Shown here piece after piece: positions 23,539 through 31,867 of a DNA stretch of 34,239 nucleotides. Each line of letters begins with the position of its first letter. The stretch's first letter is position 1. The notes under the pieces were generated by a model that was given only the letters and a program-made list of their open reading frames with translations, searched no databases and was not told the origin of the DNA. The translations under genes were made by a program, and so were the position numbers. Source of the stretch: Cupriavidus lacunae (GTDB taxonomy: Bacteria; Pseudomonadota; Gammaproteobacteria; Burkholderiales; Burkholderiaceae); assembly GCF_003353055.1 (NCBI RefSeq), contig NZ_QKWJ01000080.1, forward strand, positions 1 through 34,239. The letters are read 5' to 3'.

Positions 23539-24023
23539 TGACTACCTACGACCGTAGTGCGATGGAAGAGGTCACGCAGTGGATCTACCGTGAAGCGCGC
23601 TTCCAGGACGAACATCGCTATGACGATTGGGAAGCGCTGTGGACTGATGACGGGCTCTATTGGATTCCTGCAAATGGTGATGGCGGGGACCCCGAGCGGC
23701 AGATGTCCATCGTTTACGACAACCGTTCTCGAATCGCACTGCGGGTACGGCAACTGAAGACCGGAAAGCGTCACAGCCAGACGCCTCGATCACGCCTGCG
23801 TCGACTGATTTCCAACGTGGAAATCCTTGCACAGAGCGAGGGCGAGATCCGGGTGGGTGCCAACGCATTGGTCTTCGAGTCGCATATTCGCGGCGACACG
23901 GTTTGGGCAGCGCGCAATGAGTACGTGCTGCGGCGCGTAGAAGGCGACCTAAAGCTGGCCAGGAAGACCGTCGTGCTGGTGAACAACGAGACCGCCATGT
24001 GGTCGATGGCGTTCCTGATCTGA
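23535..24023 (+). CDS. Ring-hydroxylating oxygenase, beta (small) subunit
   Basis: A 162-residue SnoaL/NTF2-like small subunit that packs beneath the alpha trimer and is usually structural. Family marks are the N-terminal WIYREARFQDEHRYDDWEALW segment, YWIPAN, and a C-terminal ARKTVVLVNNE segment. The ATG at 23535 overlaps the alpha stop by four bases, so the subunits are translationally coupled. A second ATG follows directly. With the alpha subunit it predicts an alpha3-beta3 hexamer. Confidence 0.93.
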   Translation: MMTTYDRSAMEEVTQWIYREARFQDEHRYDDWEALWTDDGLYWIPANGDGGDPERQMSIVYDNRSRIALRVRQLKTGKRHSQTPRSRLRRLISNVEILAQSEGEIRVGANALVFESHIRGDTVWAARNEYVLRRVEGDLKLARKTVVLVNNETAMWSMAFLI

Positions 24024-24049
24024 CTGGACATTCGAAGGAGGAGACAACC

Positions 24050-24877
24050 ATGTTCGACGAGGTTCCAGGCCGGGAAGTGCTGATAGGCGCGGGCCATGCA
24101 CTTCTCTCTCTCGACGCAGATGGCGTCGCACACGTGCACATGAACAGGCCCGAAGCATCGAACGGCCTGAACGTGGAACTGCTCAACGCACTCCAAAACG
24201 TACTGATGCAGGTGCACGGTGACGACCGCGTACGCGCGGTGTTGCTGAGCGGCGAGGGCAAGCACTTCTGTGCGGGCGGGGACGTGCATACCTTCCTCAG
24301 CAAAGGGGAAGCATTGCCTGGCTATATCCGCCAGGCGACAGCGCTTCTTGAGAACGTGGTTAGCCTCCTCATGCGAATGAACCCGCCAGTCGTTACCGCA
24401 GTCCAGGGCTTCGCGGCTGGCGGCGGTGGCATGGGACTGGTCTGTTCTTCCGACTTTGTCGTGGCAGCGTCTTCCGCCTCGTTCCTCGGTGGTGCTACAC
24501 GGGTCGGCATGGTGCCGGATGCCGGCGTTTCGGTCACGCTCACCCAGCTTGTCGGCTTGAGAAAGGCCATGGAGATTGCGTTGCTGAATCCAACCATTTC
24601 CGCAACGCAGGCCCTTCAGTTGGGACTCGTGACTTTTGTCGTTCCGGACGACAAGCTGAACGACGAAGCGTGGGCGGTGGCGCGCAAGCTGGCCGCAGGA
24701 GCGCCCGCGGCGATCGCGGCCACCAAGCGCCTGTTATGGAGTGGCATCGGGCGTTCCGTGGACGCTGCCATGCCGGAGGAGAACCGCTTGCAGGGCGTTC
24801 TGTCCGGCATGGCCGATGCCCGGGAAGGGCTCGCGGCAGTGATCGAGAAGCGCACGGCCTCCTTCCGGGGACAATAG
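24050..24877 (+). CDS. Crotonase-fold enzyme, PaaG-like isomerase
   Basis: A 275-residue crotonase. GKHFCAGGD forms the oxyanion hole, and AAGGGGMGLV is the helix after it. Like its two paralogues in the leftward arm, it lacks the hydratase glutamates and has an Asp (157) in MVPDAG. A strong AAGGAGGAG site 6-14 bases before 24050 fixes the start; a GTG-type or ATG start 17 codons earlier is rejected. It is encoded 26 bases after the Rieske beta subunit and ends one base before the SDR start. It may act directly on the CoA ester of the oxygenase product. Confidence 0.85.
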   Translation: MFDEVPGREVLIGAGHALLSLDADGVAHVHMNRPEASNGLNVELLNALQNVLMQVHGDDRVRAVLLSGEGKHFCAGGDVHTFLSKGEALPGYIRQATALLENVVSLLMRMNPPVVTAVQGFAAGGGGMGLVCSSDFVVAASSASFLGGATRVGMVPDAGVSVTLTQLVGLRKAMEIALLNPTISATQALQLGLVTFVVPDDKLNDEAWAVARKLAAGAPAAIAATKRLLWSGIGRSVDAAMPEENRLQGVLSGMADAREGLAAVIEKRTASFRGQ

Positions 24878-24878
24878 C

Positions 24879-25625
24879 ATGGGCACTTCCCTGTTGCGGC
24901 TATCCGGGCAGCGCGCACTTGTCACCGGTGGAGCAAAAGGCATCGGTGCGGCCATCGCGCGGCGGCTCTGTGCCGAAGGTGCGGCGGTGACAATCGCAGA
25001 CATGGACGCTGCCGCGGCGCGAATGCTGGCCGATGAATGCGGTGTCCAATGGCATGCCATGGACGTGTGCCGGGTCGAGTCAGTTGCCGCGCTCGTACGC
25101 GATGACGGTCCATTCCAGGTCATCGTGAACAATGCCGGTGTCGATCAGCACGCCTTCTTCATAAACACTTCGGAATCGGAGTGGGCCCACCTGATTGATG
25201 TCAACCTGAAGTCCGTCCTTGCGGTGACTCACGCCGTGCTTCCTGGGATGCGGGCTGCAGGCTACGGGCGCATCGTGAATATTGGGTCGGAGGCTGGTCG
25301 GCTTGGCTCTCGCGGCGGCTCAGTGTATGCCGCAACGAAAGGTGCATTGATCGCATTCACACGCTCCATTGCCAGAGAGGTGGGGCGAGATGGAATTACG
25401 GCCAATGTCGTGGCGCCGGGTCCGGTCGACACGCCGCTTCTACGTGCTGCCGTACAACGGGGAGGGGAGCGGCTGATGTCTTCTATGGTTCAGGCCACAT
25501 TGGTAGGTCGCCTTGGCTTACCCGATGAGGTCGCCGCAGCAGTTGCATTCCTAGCGTCCCCAGAAGCAGGCTTCATTTCTGGTGAGGTGCTGGGCGTATC
25601 GGGTGGGATGGGATGTGGCGCATGA
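24879..25625 (+). CDS. Short-chain dehydrogenase/reductase
   Basis: A 248-residue classical SDR. TGGAKGIG at residues 16-23 is the cofactor loop, Asp41 at the end of the second strand favours NAD+, NNAG is at 84-87, and the catalytic set is Ser137, Tyr150 and Lys154. It likely oxidises a cis-dihydrodiol or a 3-hydroxyacyl-CoA. In an oxygenase operon either fits; a dihydrodiol dehydrogenase after the Rieske enzyme is attractive. The gene begins one base after the crotonase and overlaps the next gene's ATG, so expression is tightly coupled. Confidence 0.92.
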   Translation: MGTSLLRLSGQRALVTGGAKGIGAAIARRLCAEGAAVTIADMDAAAARMLADECGVQWHAMDVCRVESVAALVRDDGPFQVIVNNAGVDQHAFFINTSESEWAHLIDVNLKSVLAVTHAVLPGMRAAGYGRIVNIGSEAGRLGSRGGSVYAATKGALIAFTRSIAREVGRDGITANVVAPGPVDTPLLRAAVQRGGERLMSSMVQATLVGRLGLPDEVAAAVAFLASPEAGFISGEVLGVSGGMGCGA

Positions 25626-26536
25626 GCGACTCGAAAATTTCCGACGCACGCGAGGCTGTGTCGCAGGTCGTGGATCGCGTTCAGCGAGTTTATTCCGGCT
25701 GGCGGCGCGACACGACTGTGGAAAAAATGCGCGCCGACTGGGACGCCCTGTTTCAGACTGCAGTAGCGGCGAAGACGGAAACGGTGGACATTGGCTCGTG
25801 CCAGGCGGAATGGATTGTTAGTCCCGGCGCTGACAATGGGCCGGTGCTGTTGTACCTGCATGGCGGCGGCTTTCGCCTGGGATCCTGCCAGTCTCATAGG
25901 GAGCTCATGGCCGGCTTGTCGACGGAAAGTGGGGTGCGTGTACTTGGGCTGGACTATCGCTTACTGCCGGAGCATCCTTTTCCGGCACAGCAGGAAGACG
26001 CATTTGATGCATGGTGCTGGTTGCTGGGCCAAGGATTTTCCCCGCGAAATCTTGCAATTGCGGGCGATTCCGCCGGCGCCTGGATCGCACTTCGCCTACT
26101 GTGCGCCCTGCGCGATGCCGGTCACGCACTGCCTGCCGCAGCGGTGACCATGTCCGCATTGACCGATCTGAGTGCGAGCGGACCCGCCTATTTGACGCGG
26201 GCAGATGCCGATCCAATCCATCAGCGACAGATGATCGCCGCGATCGGTAGGGCGGTGGTCGGTCCGAGCGATGACCCTCAAGACCCACGGTTTTCGCCGC
26301 TCTTCGCAGATCTTCAAGGGCTGCCGCCGCTACTGATGCAGGTTGGGGATCGTGAGGTGGTGTTGTCAGACACGACAGAGTTTGCGGTCAAGGCGCGAGC
26401 TGCTGGCGTTGAGGTCGAAGATCAGGTGTGGCCCGAAATGATCCATGTCTTCCAGCAGTTTCCAGAACTGGAGGAAGCGCGGCAGGCACGGCAGACGATC
26501 GGTAGATTCTTGCGGCATCACTTCAACCTTGATTGA
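25622..26536 (+). CDS. HSL-family alpha/beta hydrolase (esterase)
   Basis: A 304-residue carboxylesterase of the hormone-sensitive-lipase group. It shows the HGGG oxyanion motif (YLHGGGF), the GDSAG nucleophile elbow, the acid near QVGDREVVLSDT and the histidine in EMIHVF. The ATG at 25622 overlaps the SDR stop by four bases; an ATG three codons earlier is possible. It has no signal peptide, so it acts in the cytoplasm. It may release the free acid from an ester substrate before CoA ligation, or cleave a lactone. Confidence 0.9.
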   Translation: MSDSKISDAREAVSQVVDRVQRVYSGWRRDTTVEKMRADWDALFQTAVAAKTETVDIGSCQAEWIVSPGADNGPVLLYLHGGGFRLGSCQSHRELMAGLSTESGVRVLGLDYRLLPEHPFPAQQEDAFDAWCWLLGQGFSPRNLAIAGDSAGAWIALRLLCALRDAGHALPAAAVTMSALTDLSASGPAYLTRADADPIHQRQMIAAIGRAVVGPSDDPQDPRFSPLFADLQGLPPLLMQVGDREVVLSDTTEFAVKARAAGVEVEDQVWPEMIHVFQQFPELEEARQARQTIGRFLRHHFNLD

Positions 26537-26657
26537 TCGTTACCAAATCGAAACGACCGGATGCAAGCGATACGGCAGACATGGCAAGAGCGATGGTCGG
26601 CTGATGGACATGACGGTGGCGATGAAGCCATCGCGAACACCAACTTAAGGAGACACC

Positions 26658-27980
26658 ATGGAAGCTCATGACATTCACTATGATGCCGTTATCATCGGCG
26701 CTGGCGCAGGGGGCCTGTGCACGGCAGCACGGCTCGTTGCCGCGGGAAAACGTGTGCTGGTGGCAGAAGCGCTGAATCGAGTCGGCGGACGCGCCTCCAG
26801 CGAAGTGATCGATGGCCATATCGTCAACATCGGTGCCATCGCAATCGAGCGGGGTGGCGTCTTCGAGGAGACATTTGCCCAGCTTGGCCTGGCCCTGGAC
26901 CTTCGCGAGCCGAGTCCACCAACGGTCTTTCGTATCGACGGCAAAGTCATCAACGTCTCCAAGGGGGGAGGTTGGGGGCTGCTGCTTGGGACTTTTACGA
27001 AGCAGGCTGCGAAGATCGGCGCGAAGTTTGCCGAGGCACGTGGCGGCGATTTGCCGGAGGCCTCGCTAAGCACCGCGGAATGGCTGGCCAAGTACACCAA
27101 GAATGAAACGGTCCACGCAATATTCCGCAATCTTTGCGCCGCGATTTTCGCGGTGAATGCGGATGAGCTTCCCGCGCGGGCGTTCCTTGTCTATTTTGCA
27201 CAGAAAGGGGCGTTCAAGCGCTTTGGTTTTTGCCCGCGTGGCACGGTGGGGCTGTGGAACGACCTGGCCGGCGCGATCCGCGAGCGCGGCAGCGAGGTCT
27301 GGCTGGGTGCCCCCGTGACAGCGCTACACGTAGAGGATGGACGGACTACCGGTGTGACCGTACGGCGGGACGGAAAATTGGTGCGTATCCACGCAGAGCT
27401 GGTGGTAAGCAATATCGGCCCTGCCGGTACCGTGGCGCTGCCGGGTGCCGAGGCCTTCGGCTCCGAATACACAACCATGGCCCAAAGCGCCCCGAAGCCG
27501 GCAGCCAATATTGTGATCAACTTCGCGACACGGGAGCGCTTGATCGACACGCCGGGGCTGGTGACATTCGGCAAGACCAGGCGGCTCTGCAATATGGGCG
27601 AACTCACTTATACCTGTCCGGAGATCGCGCCAGCGGGATGGCATCAGTACGTTGCGTATGCGGTGCCAATGCCAGCCATCGGGGACTTTGACGAGCAAGC
27701 CGAGATCGCTGCCGCCCTGCAGGATCTGCACGACGAGTTCCCAGGCTTCGCTGACGCCAAGATGTTGTCGATTCGCGTGATGCGTGGCGAATGGCCTGCC
27801 CAACGTTCGTGTGCGGGCTATGACTTGCCCTTGGACACGCCTGTGCCAAACTTCTGGCACGTCGGGGACGCGGTCAAGGACTACGGCGACGGGGGCACGC
27901 AAGCATGCGCCGATACGGCGCGCAGCGTGGCGGTGTGCGCGCTGCGCTGGCTGGAAAGCAAAGCGCCAGCCATGGCATAA
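26658..27980 (+). CDS. FAD-dependent oxidoreductase, phytoene-desaturase/amine-oxidase-like
   Basis: A 440-residue flavoprotein. VIIGAGAGGLCTAARL is the N-terminal dinucleotide-binding motif, followed by NRVGGRASS, and near the C-terminus HVGDAVKDYGDGG is the second FAD motif. The branch includes phytoene desaturases, protoporphyrinogen oxidases and many unassigned catabolic desaturases. AAGGAGACACC before 26658 is a good ribosome site, after a 121-base gap. In this cluster it may introduce a double bond in an alicyclic ring or act on a cyclic amine or enone. The sequence does not fix the substrate. Confidence 0.85.
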   Translation: MEAHDIHYDAVIIGAGAGGLCTAARLVAAGKRVLVAEALNRVGGRASSEVIDGHIVNIGAIAIERGGVFEETFAQLGLALDLREPSPPTVFRIDGKVINVSKGGGWGLLLGTFTKQAAKIGAKFAEARGGDLPEASLSTAEWLAKYTKNETVHAIFRNLCAAIFAVNADELPARAFLVYFAQKGAFKRFGFCPRGTVGLWNDLAGAIRERGSEVWLGAPVTALHVEDGRTTGVTVRRDGKLVRIHAELVVSNIGPAGTVALPGAEAFGSEYTTMAQSAPKPAANIVINFATRERLIDTPGLVTFGKTRRLCNMGELTYTCPEIAPAGWHQYVAYAVPMPAIGDFDEQAEIAAALQDLHDEFPGFADAKMLSIRVMRGEWPAQRSCAGYDLPLDTPVPNFWHVGDAVKDYGDGGTQACADTARSVAVCALRWLESKAPAMA

Positions 27981-28003
27981 CGCCCCCGGGGTGGCCATAG
28001 AAG

Positions 28004-28057
28004 AGGAGCGGCTGCCGCTCCTTGTCGAGCGACTTGCGTGCAGGCAATCGCTCGACA
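28004..28057 (+). other. Two tandem hairpins before the acyl-CoA ligase
   Basis: First hairpin: AGGAGCGG (28004-28011) pairs with CCGCTCCT (28015-28022) around a 3-base loop. Second: TGTCGAGCG (28023-28031) pairs with CGCTCGACA (28049-28057), with an inner TTGC/GCAA pair. They abut and occupy most of the 114-base gap. No T tract follows. They may stabilise the upstream message or act as an attenuator. Confidence 0.6.
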
Positions 28058-28094
28058 GGCAGCATGAGCACTATCACCCGTACCGGTATCTACC

Positions 28095-29654
28095 ATGAGC
28101 ATCCATCTGACTCAATTTCTGAAGCGGGCCGTTCACCAGCGCCCCGAAGCCATTGCGACGGTTTTTGGCCAACGGCGTCGAACTTACGCGGTGCTTGGTG
28201 AACGCGTGGCCAGGTTGGCCGCCGCGCTCGCCGCACTCGGCGTTTGCAAGGGCGATCGTGTGGGCATTCTTGCGCTGAATTCGGATCGCTATATCGAAGC
28301 GATCCAGGCGGTTTTTTGGGCGGGAGGCGCGATCAACCCTTGCAATACCCGCTGGAGTGCAAGGGAACTTGCCTACTCGTTCAATGATTCAGGAACGGAA
28401 GTGCTCCTGATCGACGACGCCCATCTTGCGCTGTTGCCGGCCCTCAAGTCGGACTCGCCCAACTTGCGCGCAGTGATTTACGTCGGTGATGAAGCCGTAC
28501 CGGATGGCCTGCATAGTCTGGAAGCGCTGATAGAGGCGAATGCCCCCATGGCGGACGCAATGGCCGGCGACGAGGATCTCGCCGCAGTATTTTATACCGG
28601 AGGTACTACCGGTTTTCCGAAGGGCGTCATGCTATCCCATCGGAGTATGGTCGGTGGCATGCTTAATCGAATGGCGCTCGGATACCCGGTTGGCCCGGTC
28701 TACCTACATGCCGCCCCGGTTTTCCACCTGGCGGGGGCCCTGGGCATCTTCTGGCAAATGATGGCCGCGGGAACAAGCGTCCTGATACCAACCTTTACGC
28801 CCAAGGCGTTCATGGAGGTGGTGCAGCGTGAAGGTGTCACGGACACCCTTCTGGTGCCCACCATGATTCAGATGATTCTGGACGCCCCGGAACGGCCGGC
28901 CTACGACATGAGCAGCCTGCGTTTCCTGATCTACGGCGCATCGCCAATCGGCGAGGGATTGCTTGATCGGGTTGCGCAGATGTGGCCGGACGTGGCATTG
29001 ATGCAGGGATATGGTATGACCGAATGCGCTGGCCCGGTGACCTACCTGCCGCCGGAATTCCACACCCTGGAAGGCCGGAAGAGGAACAAGCTCCGCTCGG
29101 CTGGGCGAGCTGGCGCCATGGCGGAAGTCAAGATCGTCGATCCTCAACGAAACGAAGTGCCGCGCGGCGTCGTCGGCGAGATCGCGATCCGCGGGATGTC
29201 AAACATGCTTGGCTACTGGAACAAGCCGCAGGAGACAGCGCACACCTTGCAGGATGGCTGGATCTATTCCGGCGACGGCGCCTACATGGATGAGGAGGGT
29301 TTTGTCTTCATCGTCGATCGTGTGAAGGACATGATCGTGACGGGCGGAGAGAATGTCTACTCGGCAGAGGTGGAGAGCGCGCTGTCTCGGCATCCGGCTG
29401 TGGCGATATGCGCGGTCATTGGTATCCCGAGCGATCGCTGGGGCGAGCAGGTGCATGCGATCGTCGTGCTTCGTCAGTCAGCTCGGGTCAACGAGGATGA
29501 ACTGATTCAGCACTGTAAGGGGCTGATCGCCAACTACAAGTGCCCGCGTAGCATCGAGTTCCGTGAATCGTTGCCACTGACTGGCGTAGGAAAGATTCTT
29601 AAAGCCGAGCTGCGACGACCGTTCTGGGAGGGTATCACCAGGAACGTCAACTGA
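28095..29654 (+). CDS. Acyl-CoA ligase (AMP-forming, ANL superfamily)
   Basis: Activates a carboxylic acid to its CoA thioester with ATP. At 519 residues it has the P-loop YTGGTTGFPKG, the YGMTE motif, the hinge region YSGDGAYMDEEGFV with VKDMIVTGGENVY, and the C-terminal catalytic Lys in GVGKILKAEL. It most resembles medium or long-chain and aromatic-acid ligases. No Shine-Dalgarno sequence is obvious before 28095, and two stable hairpins lie just upstream, so its translation may be controlled. In the cluster it supplies the CoA thioester that the crotonases, dehydrogenase and thiolase require. Confidence 0.93.
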   Translation: MSIHLTQFLKRAVHQRPEAIATVFGQRRRTYAVLGERVARLAAALAALGVCKGDRVGILALNSDRYIEAIQAVFWAGGAINPCNTRWSARELAYSFNDSGTEVLLIDDAHLALLPALKSDSPNLRAVIYVGDEAVPDGLHSLEALIEANAPMADAMAGDEDLAAVFYTGGTTGFPKGVMLSHRSMVGGMLNRMALGYPVGPVYLHAAPVFHLAGALGIFWQMMAAGTSVLIPTFTPKAFMEVVQREGVTDTLLVPTMIQMILDAPERPAYDMSSLRFLIYGASPIGEGLLDRVAQMWPDVALMQGYGMTECAGPVTYLPPEFHTLEGRKRNKLRSAGRAGAMAEVKIVDPQRNEVPRGVVGEIAIRGMSNMLGYWNKPQETAHTLQDGWIYSGDGAYMDEEGFVFIVDRVKDMIVTGGENVYSAEVESALSRHPAVAICAVIGIPSDRWGEQVHAIVVLRQSARVNEDELIQHCKGLIANYKCPRSIEFRESLPLTGVGKILKAELRRPFWEGITRNVN

Positions 29655-29702
29655 GGCGAGCGAGGTCGTCGTCCGCCAACTACACCGTCTGGATTGACAC
29701 AC

Positions 29703-30989
29703 ATGAATGCATCGGACTCGTTGATTATCGTGGGGGCTGGCACTGCGGCCGCCGAGCTTGCCGTCCACACGCGCATGGGCGGTTGGTCGGGGCGCATCAT
29801 CATGATCGGTGACGAGGCGGTCTTGCCCTATCACAGGCCGCCTCTTTCAAAAGCGTGGCTGGCTGGCGAGGCTGACCTGAGCGCTTTGCTTACCCGGCCA
29901 GCATCGGTTTATGAGAAGGCTGGAATCGAGTGTTGGCCTGGCCTTGCCGTAACTGCGTTAGATCGGGCTGCAAAGACAATAGCCCTCTCTGATGGGCGCA
30001 GCGTGCCCTATGGCCGTCTGGCACTCTGCACCGGAGGGCGCCCGCGGCCATGGGCTGCTCATGGGCTGCCCGCGGACCATCATCCTGGGAATCTGCATGT
30101 ATTGCGCACCCTGGCGGATGCCGAACGATTACACGGCGCGCTGCAGGAAGGAGGGCGTTTGCTCATTGTGGGCGCAGGATACATCGGGTTGGAAGTCGCA
30201 GCGGCAGCGAGAAAGCGTGGCGTAGCGGTAACAGTGGTTGAGTTGGCCTCCCGTGTGCTGGCGCGCTCAGCCTGCGACGCAGTGTCCAGTTTCTACGAAC
30301 GCCTCCATGCGGGACGCGGCGTGAACGTACGAACCGGCAGCGCAGTGGCGCAGGTCCAGCGAGCCAGCGCGGCGCCGGATGCCCCTGTCACCGCACTCGA
30401 GCTAGCAGACGGGACGCGTCTACCCTGTGACGCGATCCTCGTCGGTATCGGGATGCTGCCGAACAGTGAGCTAGCGGAAGCTGCCGGTTTGCGGGTCGAC
30501 CGCGGCATTGTGGTGGACAATCTGTCAAGAACTAGCGATCCCGACATTGTCGCCGCGGGCGACTGCACAGCCCAGGATTTGGGCTGCGGTACTTTGCGAC
30601 GTCTGGAGTCGGTGCCCAACGCTGTCGAGCAAGCCCGTGCCGCGGCGTCGTGGCTTTGCGGAAAACCAAAGCCAAACCTGAGCGTGCCCTGGTTCTGGTC
30701 CGATCAGTATGACGTCAAACTCCAGATGGCCGGAACATCGGAGGGAAGCGACGCAATCGTTCGGCGCGGGGAAATCGCCGCAAGCAGCTTCACCCTATTT
30801 CACCTGCGTGAGGGCGTCGTAATCGGTGCGACAGTTGTGAATCGACCTGGTGAATTTCTGCAGGTGAAGCGGTTGGTCGGAGCACAGGCAATCATCGAGC
30901 GTGACCTTCTGGAAGATGACAACCTTCCACTAAAAGACATCGTGCTACCTCGGGTGGAGAACCAGGCGGCACAACAGGTCACGCCTTAG
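29703..30989 (+). CDS. Ferredoxin--NAD(P)+ reductase (putidaredoxin-reductase-like)
   Basis: A 428-residue FAD/NAD(P) oxidoreductase that transfers electrons from NADH to the [2Fe-2S] ferredoxin. FAD site: VGAGTAAAELAV; NAD site: VGAGYIGLEVAAAA; and a second FAD motif AAGDCTA. The YHRPPLSK segment is typical of this family. An in-frame TTG lies three codons earlier, but the ATG at 29703 is preferred. Together with the ferredoxin (21719-22039) and the alpha/beta oxygenase it completes a three-component system. The C-terminal reductase dimerisation domain is intact. Confidence 0.92.
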   Translation: MNASDSLIIVGAGTAAAELAVHTRMGGWSGRIIMIGDEAVLPYHRPPLSKAWLAGEADLSALLTRPASVYEKAGIECWPGLAVTALDRAAKTIALSDGRSVPYGRLALCTGGRPRPWAAHGLPADHHPGNLHVLRTLADAERLHGALQEGGRLLIVGAGYIGLEVAAAARKRGVAVTVVELASRVLARSACDAVSSFYERLHAGRGVNVRTGSAVAQVQRASAAPDAPVTALELADGTRLPCDAILVGIGMLPNSELAEAAGLRVDRGIVVDNLSRTSDPDIVAAGDCTAQDLGCGTLRRLESVPNAVEQARAAASWLCGKPKPNLSVPWFWSDQYDVKLQMAGTSEGSDAIVRRGEIAASSFTLFHLREGVVIGATVVNRPGEFLQVKRLVGAQAIIERDLLEDDNLPLKDIVLPRVENQAAQQVTP

Positions 30990-31159
30990 ATTTCCTTTTG
31001 AACACCGGGCAGTATCGCATCTCGCACTGCGGCGACGCGCATCTGTTCAATCCGGACGCGTCACGATGGGCCACATCGACTGGCACCGGTTTGTATGCGT
31101 GTCGCATTGCCGGTGTGGGAAAGACCTGCATCGCGATGGTGCCAATTGAGGAGAAAGAC

Positions 31160-31867
31160 ATGAAGAGCTATGACAATAACGTGAAGTCTTCCGCTGACTG
31201 TTTTCAGACGATGGAGAGGCTTCATCTCGAGCGCCACAGTTGCCGAGGATTCCTCGCGGAACGCATTCCGGCTGAGGTTCAGGAGAAGATGTTCGGGCTG
31301 GCACAACGGACTGCCTCGTGGTGCAATTCTCAGCCGTGGCAAGTCATCGTCACGAATGGGCAGGCAACTGAGCGGTTTCGGGCCGCCTTGCAGAGGGCTT
31401 TGCGTGATCAGCCTGCGGCGCCCGATTTTGCCTGGCCTCGCGAATATCGCGGGGTATACCAAGAACGTCGCCGCGCATGCGGGCTAGCCCTCTATGAAAG
31501 CGTGGGGGTTAAGAAGGGCGACCGGGAAGCGTCGGCCAGGCAAGCAGCCGAGAACTATCGCTTGTTTGGGGCCCCGCACGTAGCCATCGTCACTACCGAC
31601 GAAGCGCTGGGTGTCTATGGTGCGATTGATTGCGGCGCATACGTTGCCAATCTGATGCTCGTTGCTCGCAGTCTGGGTATCGCCTGTGTCGCACAGGCCG
31701 CGCTGGCGTCGCACCCCGAAGCCATCCGACAGCATTTCGGACTTTCTGCCAACAGACTTGTCGTTTGTGGGCTGTCATTCGGATACGAAGATAGTCAACA
31801 CAATGCCAACGGATTCAGAACCTCCCGCAGCCCATTATCGGAGGCGGTAACGTGGCGTGAAGAATAG
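31160..31867 (+). CDS. Nitroreductase-family FMN oxidoreductase
   Basis: A 235-residue FMN flavoprotein. ERHSCRGF near the N-terminus contacts FMN phosphate, followed by the NSQPWQVIV segment, and AIDCGAYVANLMLVARSLGI is the central helix typical of the family. GGAG lies 8-11 bases before 31160, and an upstream extension to 30998 is rejected because it has no ribosome site. The gap from the reductase is 170 bases. Family members reduce nitro groups, quinones or activated double bonds (including ring enoyl compounds); the last would fit a CoA-linked ring pathway. It is the last gene of the rightward arm. Confidence 0.85.
   Translation: MKSYDNNVKSSADCFQTMERLHLERHSCRGFLAERIPAEVQEKMFGLAQRTASWCNSQPWQVIVTNGQATERFRAALQRALRDQPAAPDFAWPREYRGVYQERRRACGLALYESVGVKKGDREASARQAAENYRLFGAPHVAIVTTDEALGVYGAIDCGAYVANLMLVARSLGIACVAQAALASHPEAIRQHFGLSANRLVVCGLSFGYEDSQHNANGFRTSRSPLSEAVTWREE

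Noticed and set aside
31045..31070. Third TetR operator near an ACGCGT before the nitroreductase
   Set aside because: Only the 6-bp centre matches; the arms do not resemble the two real copies.
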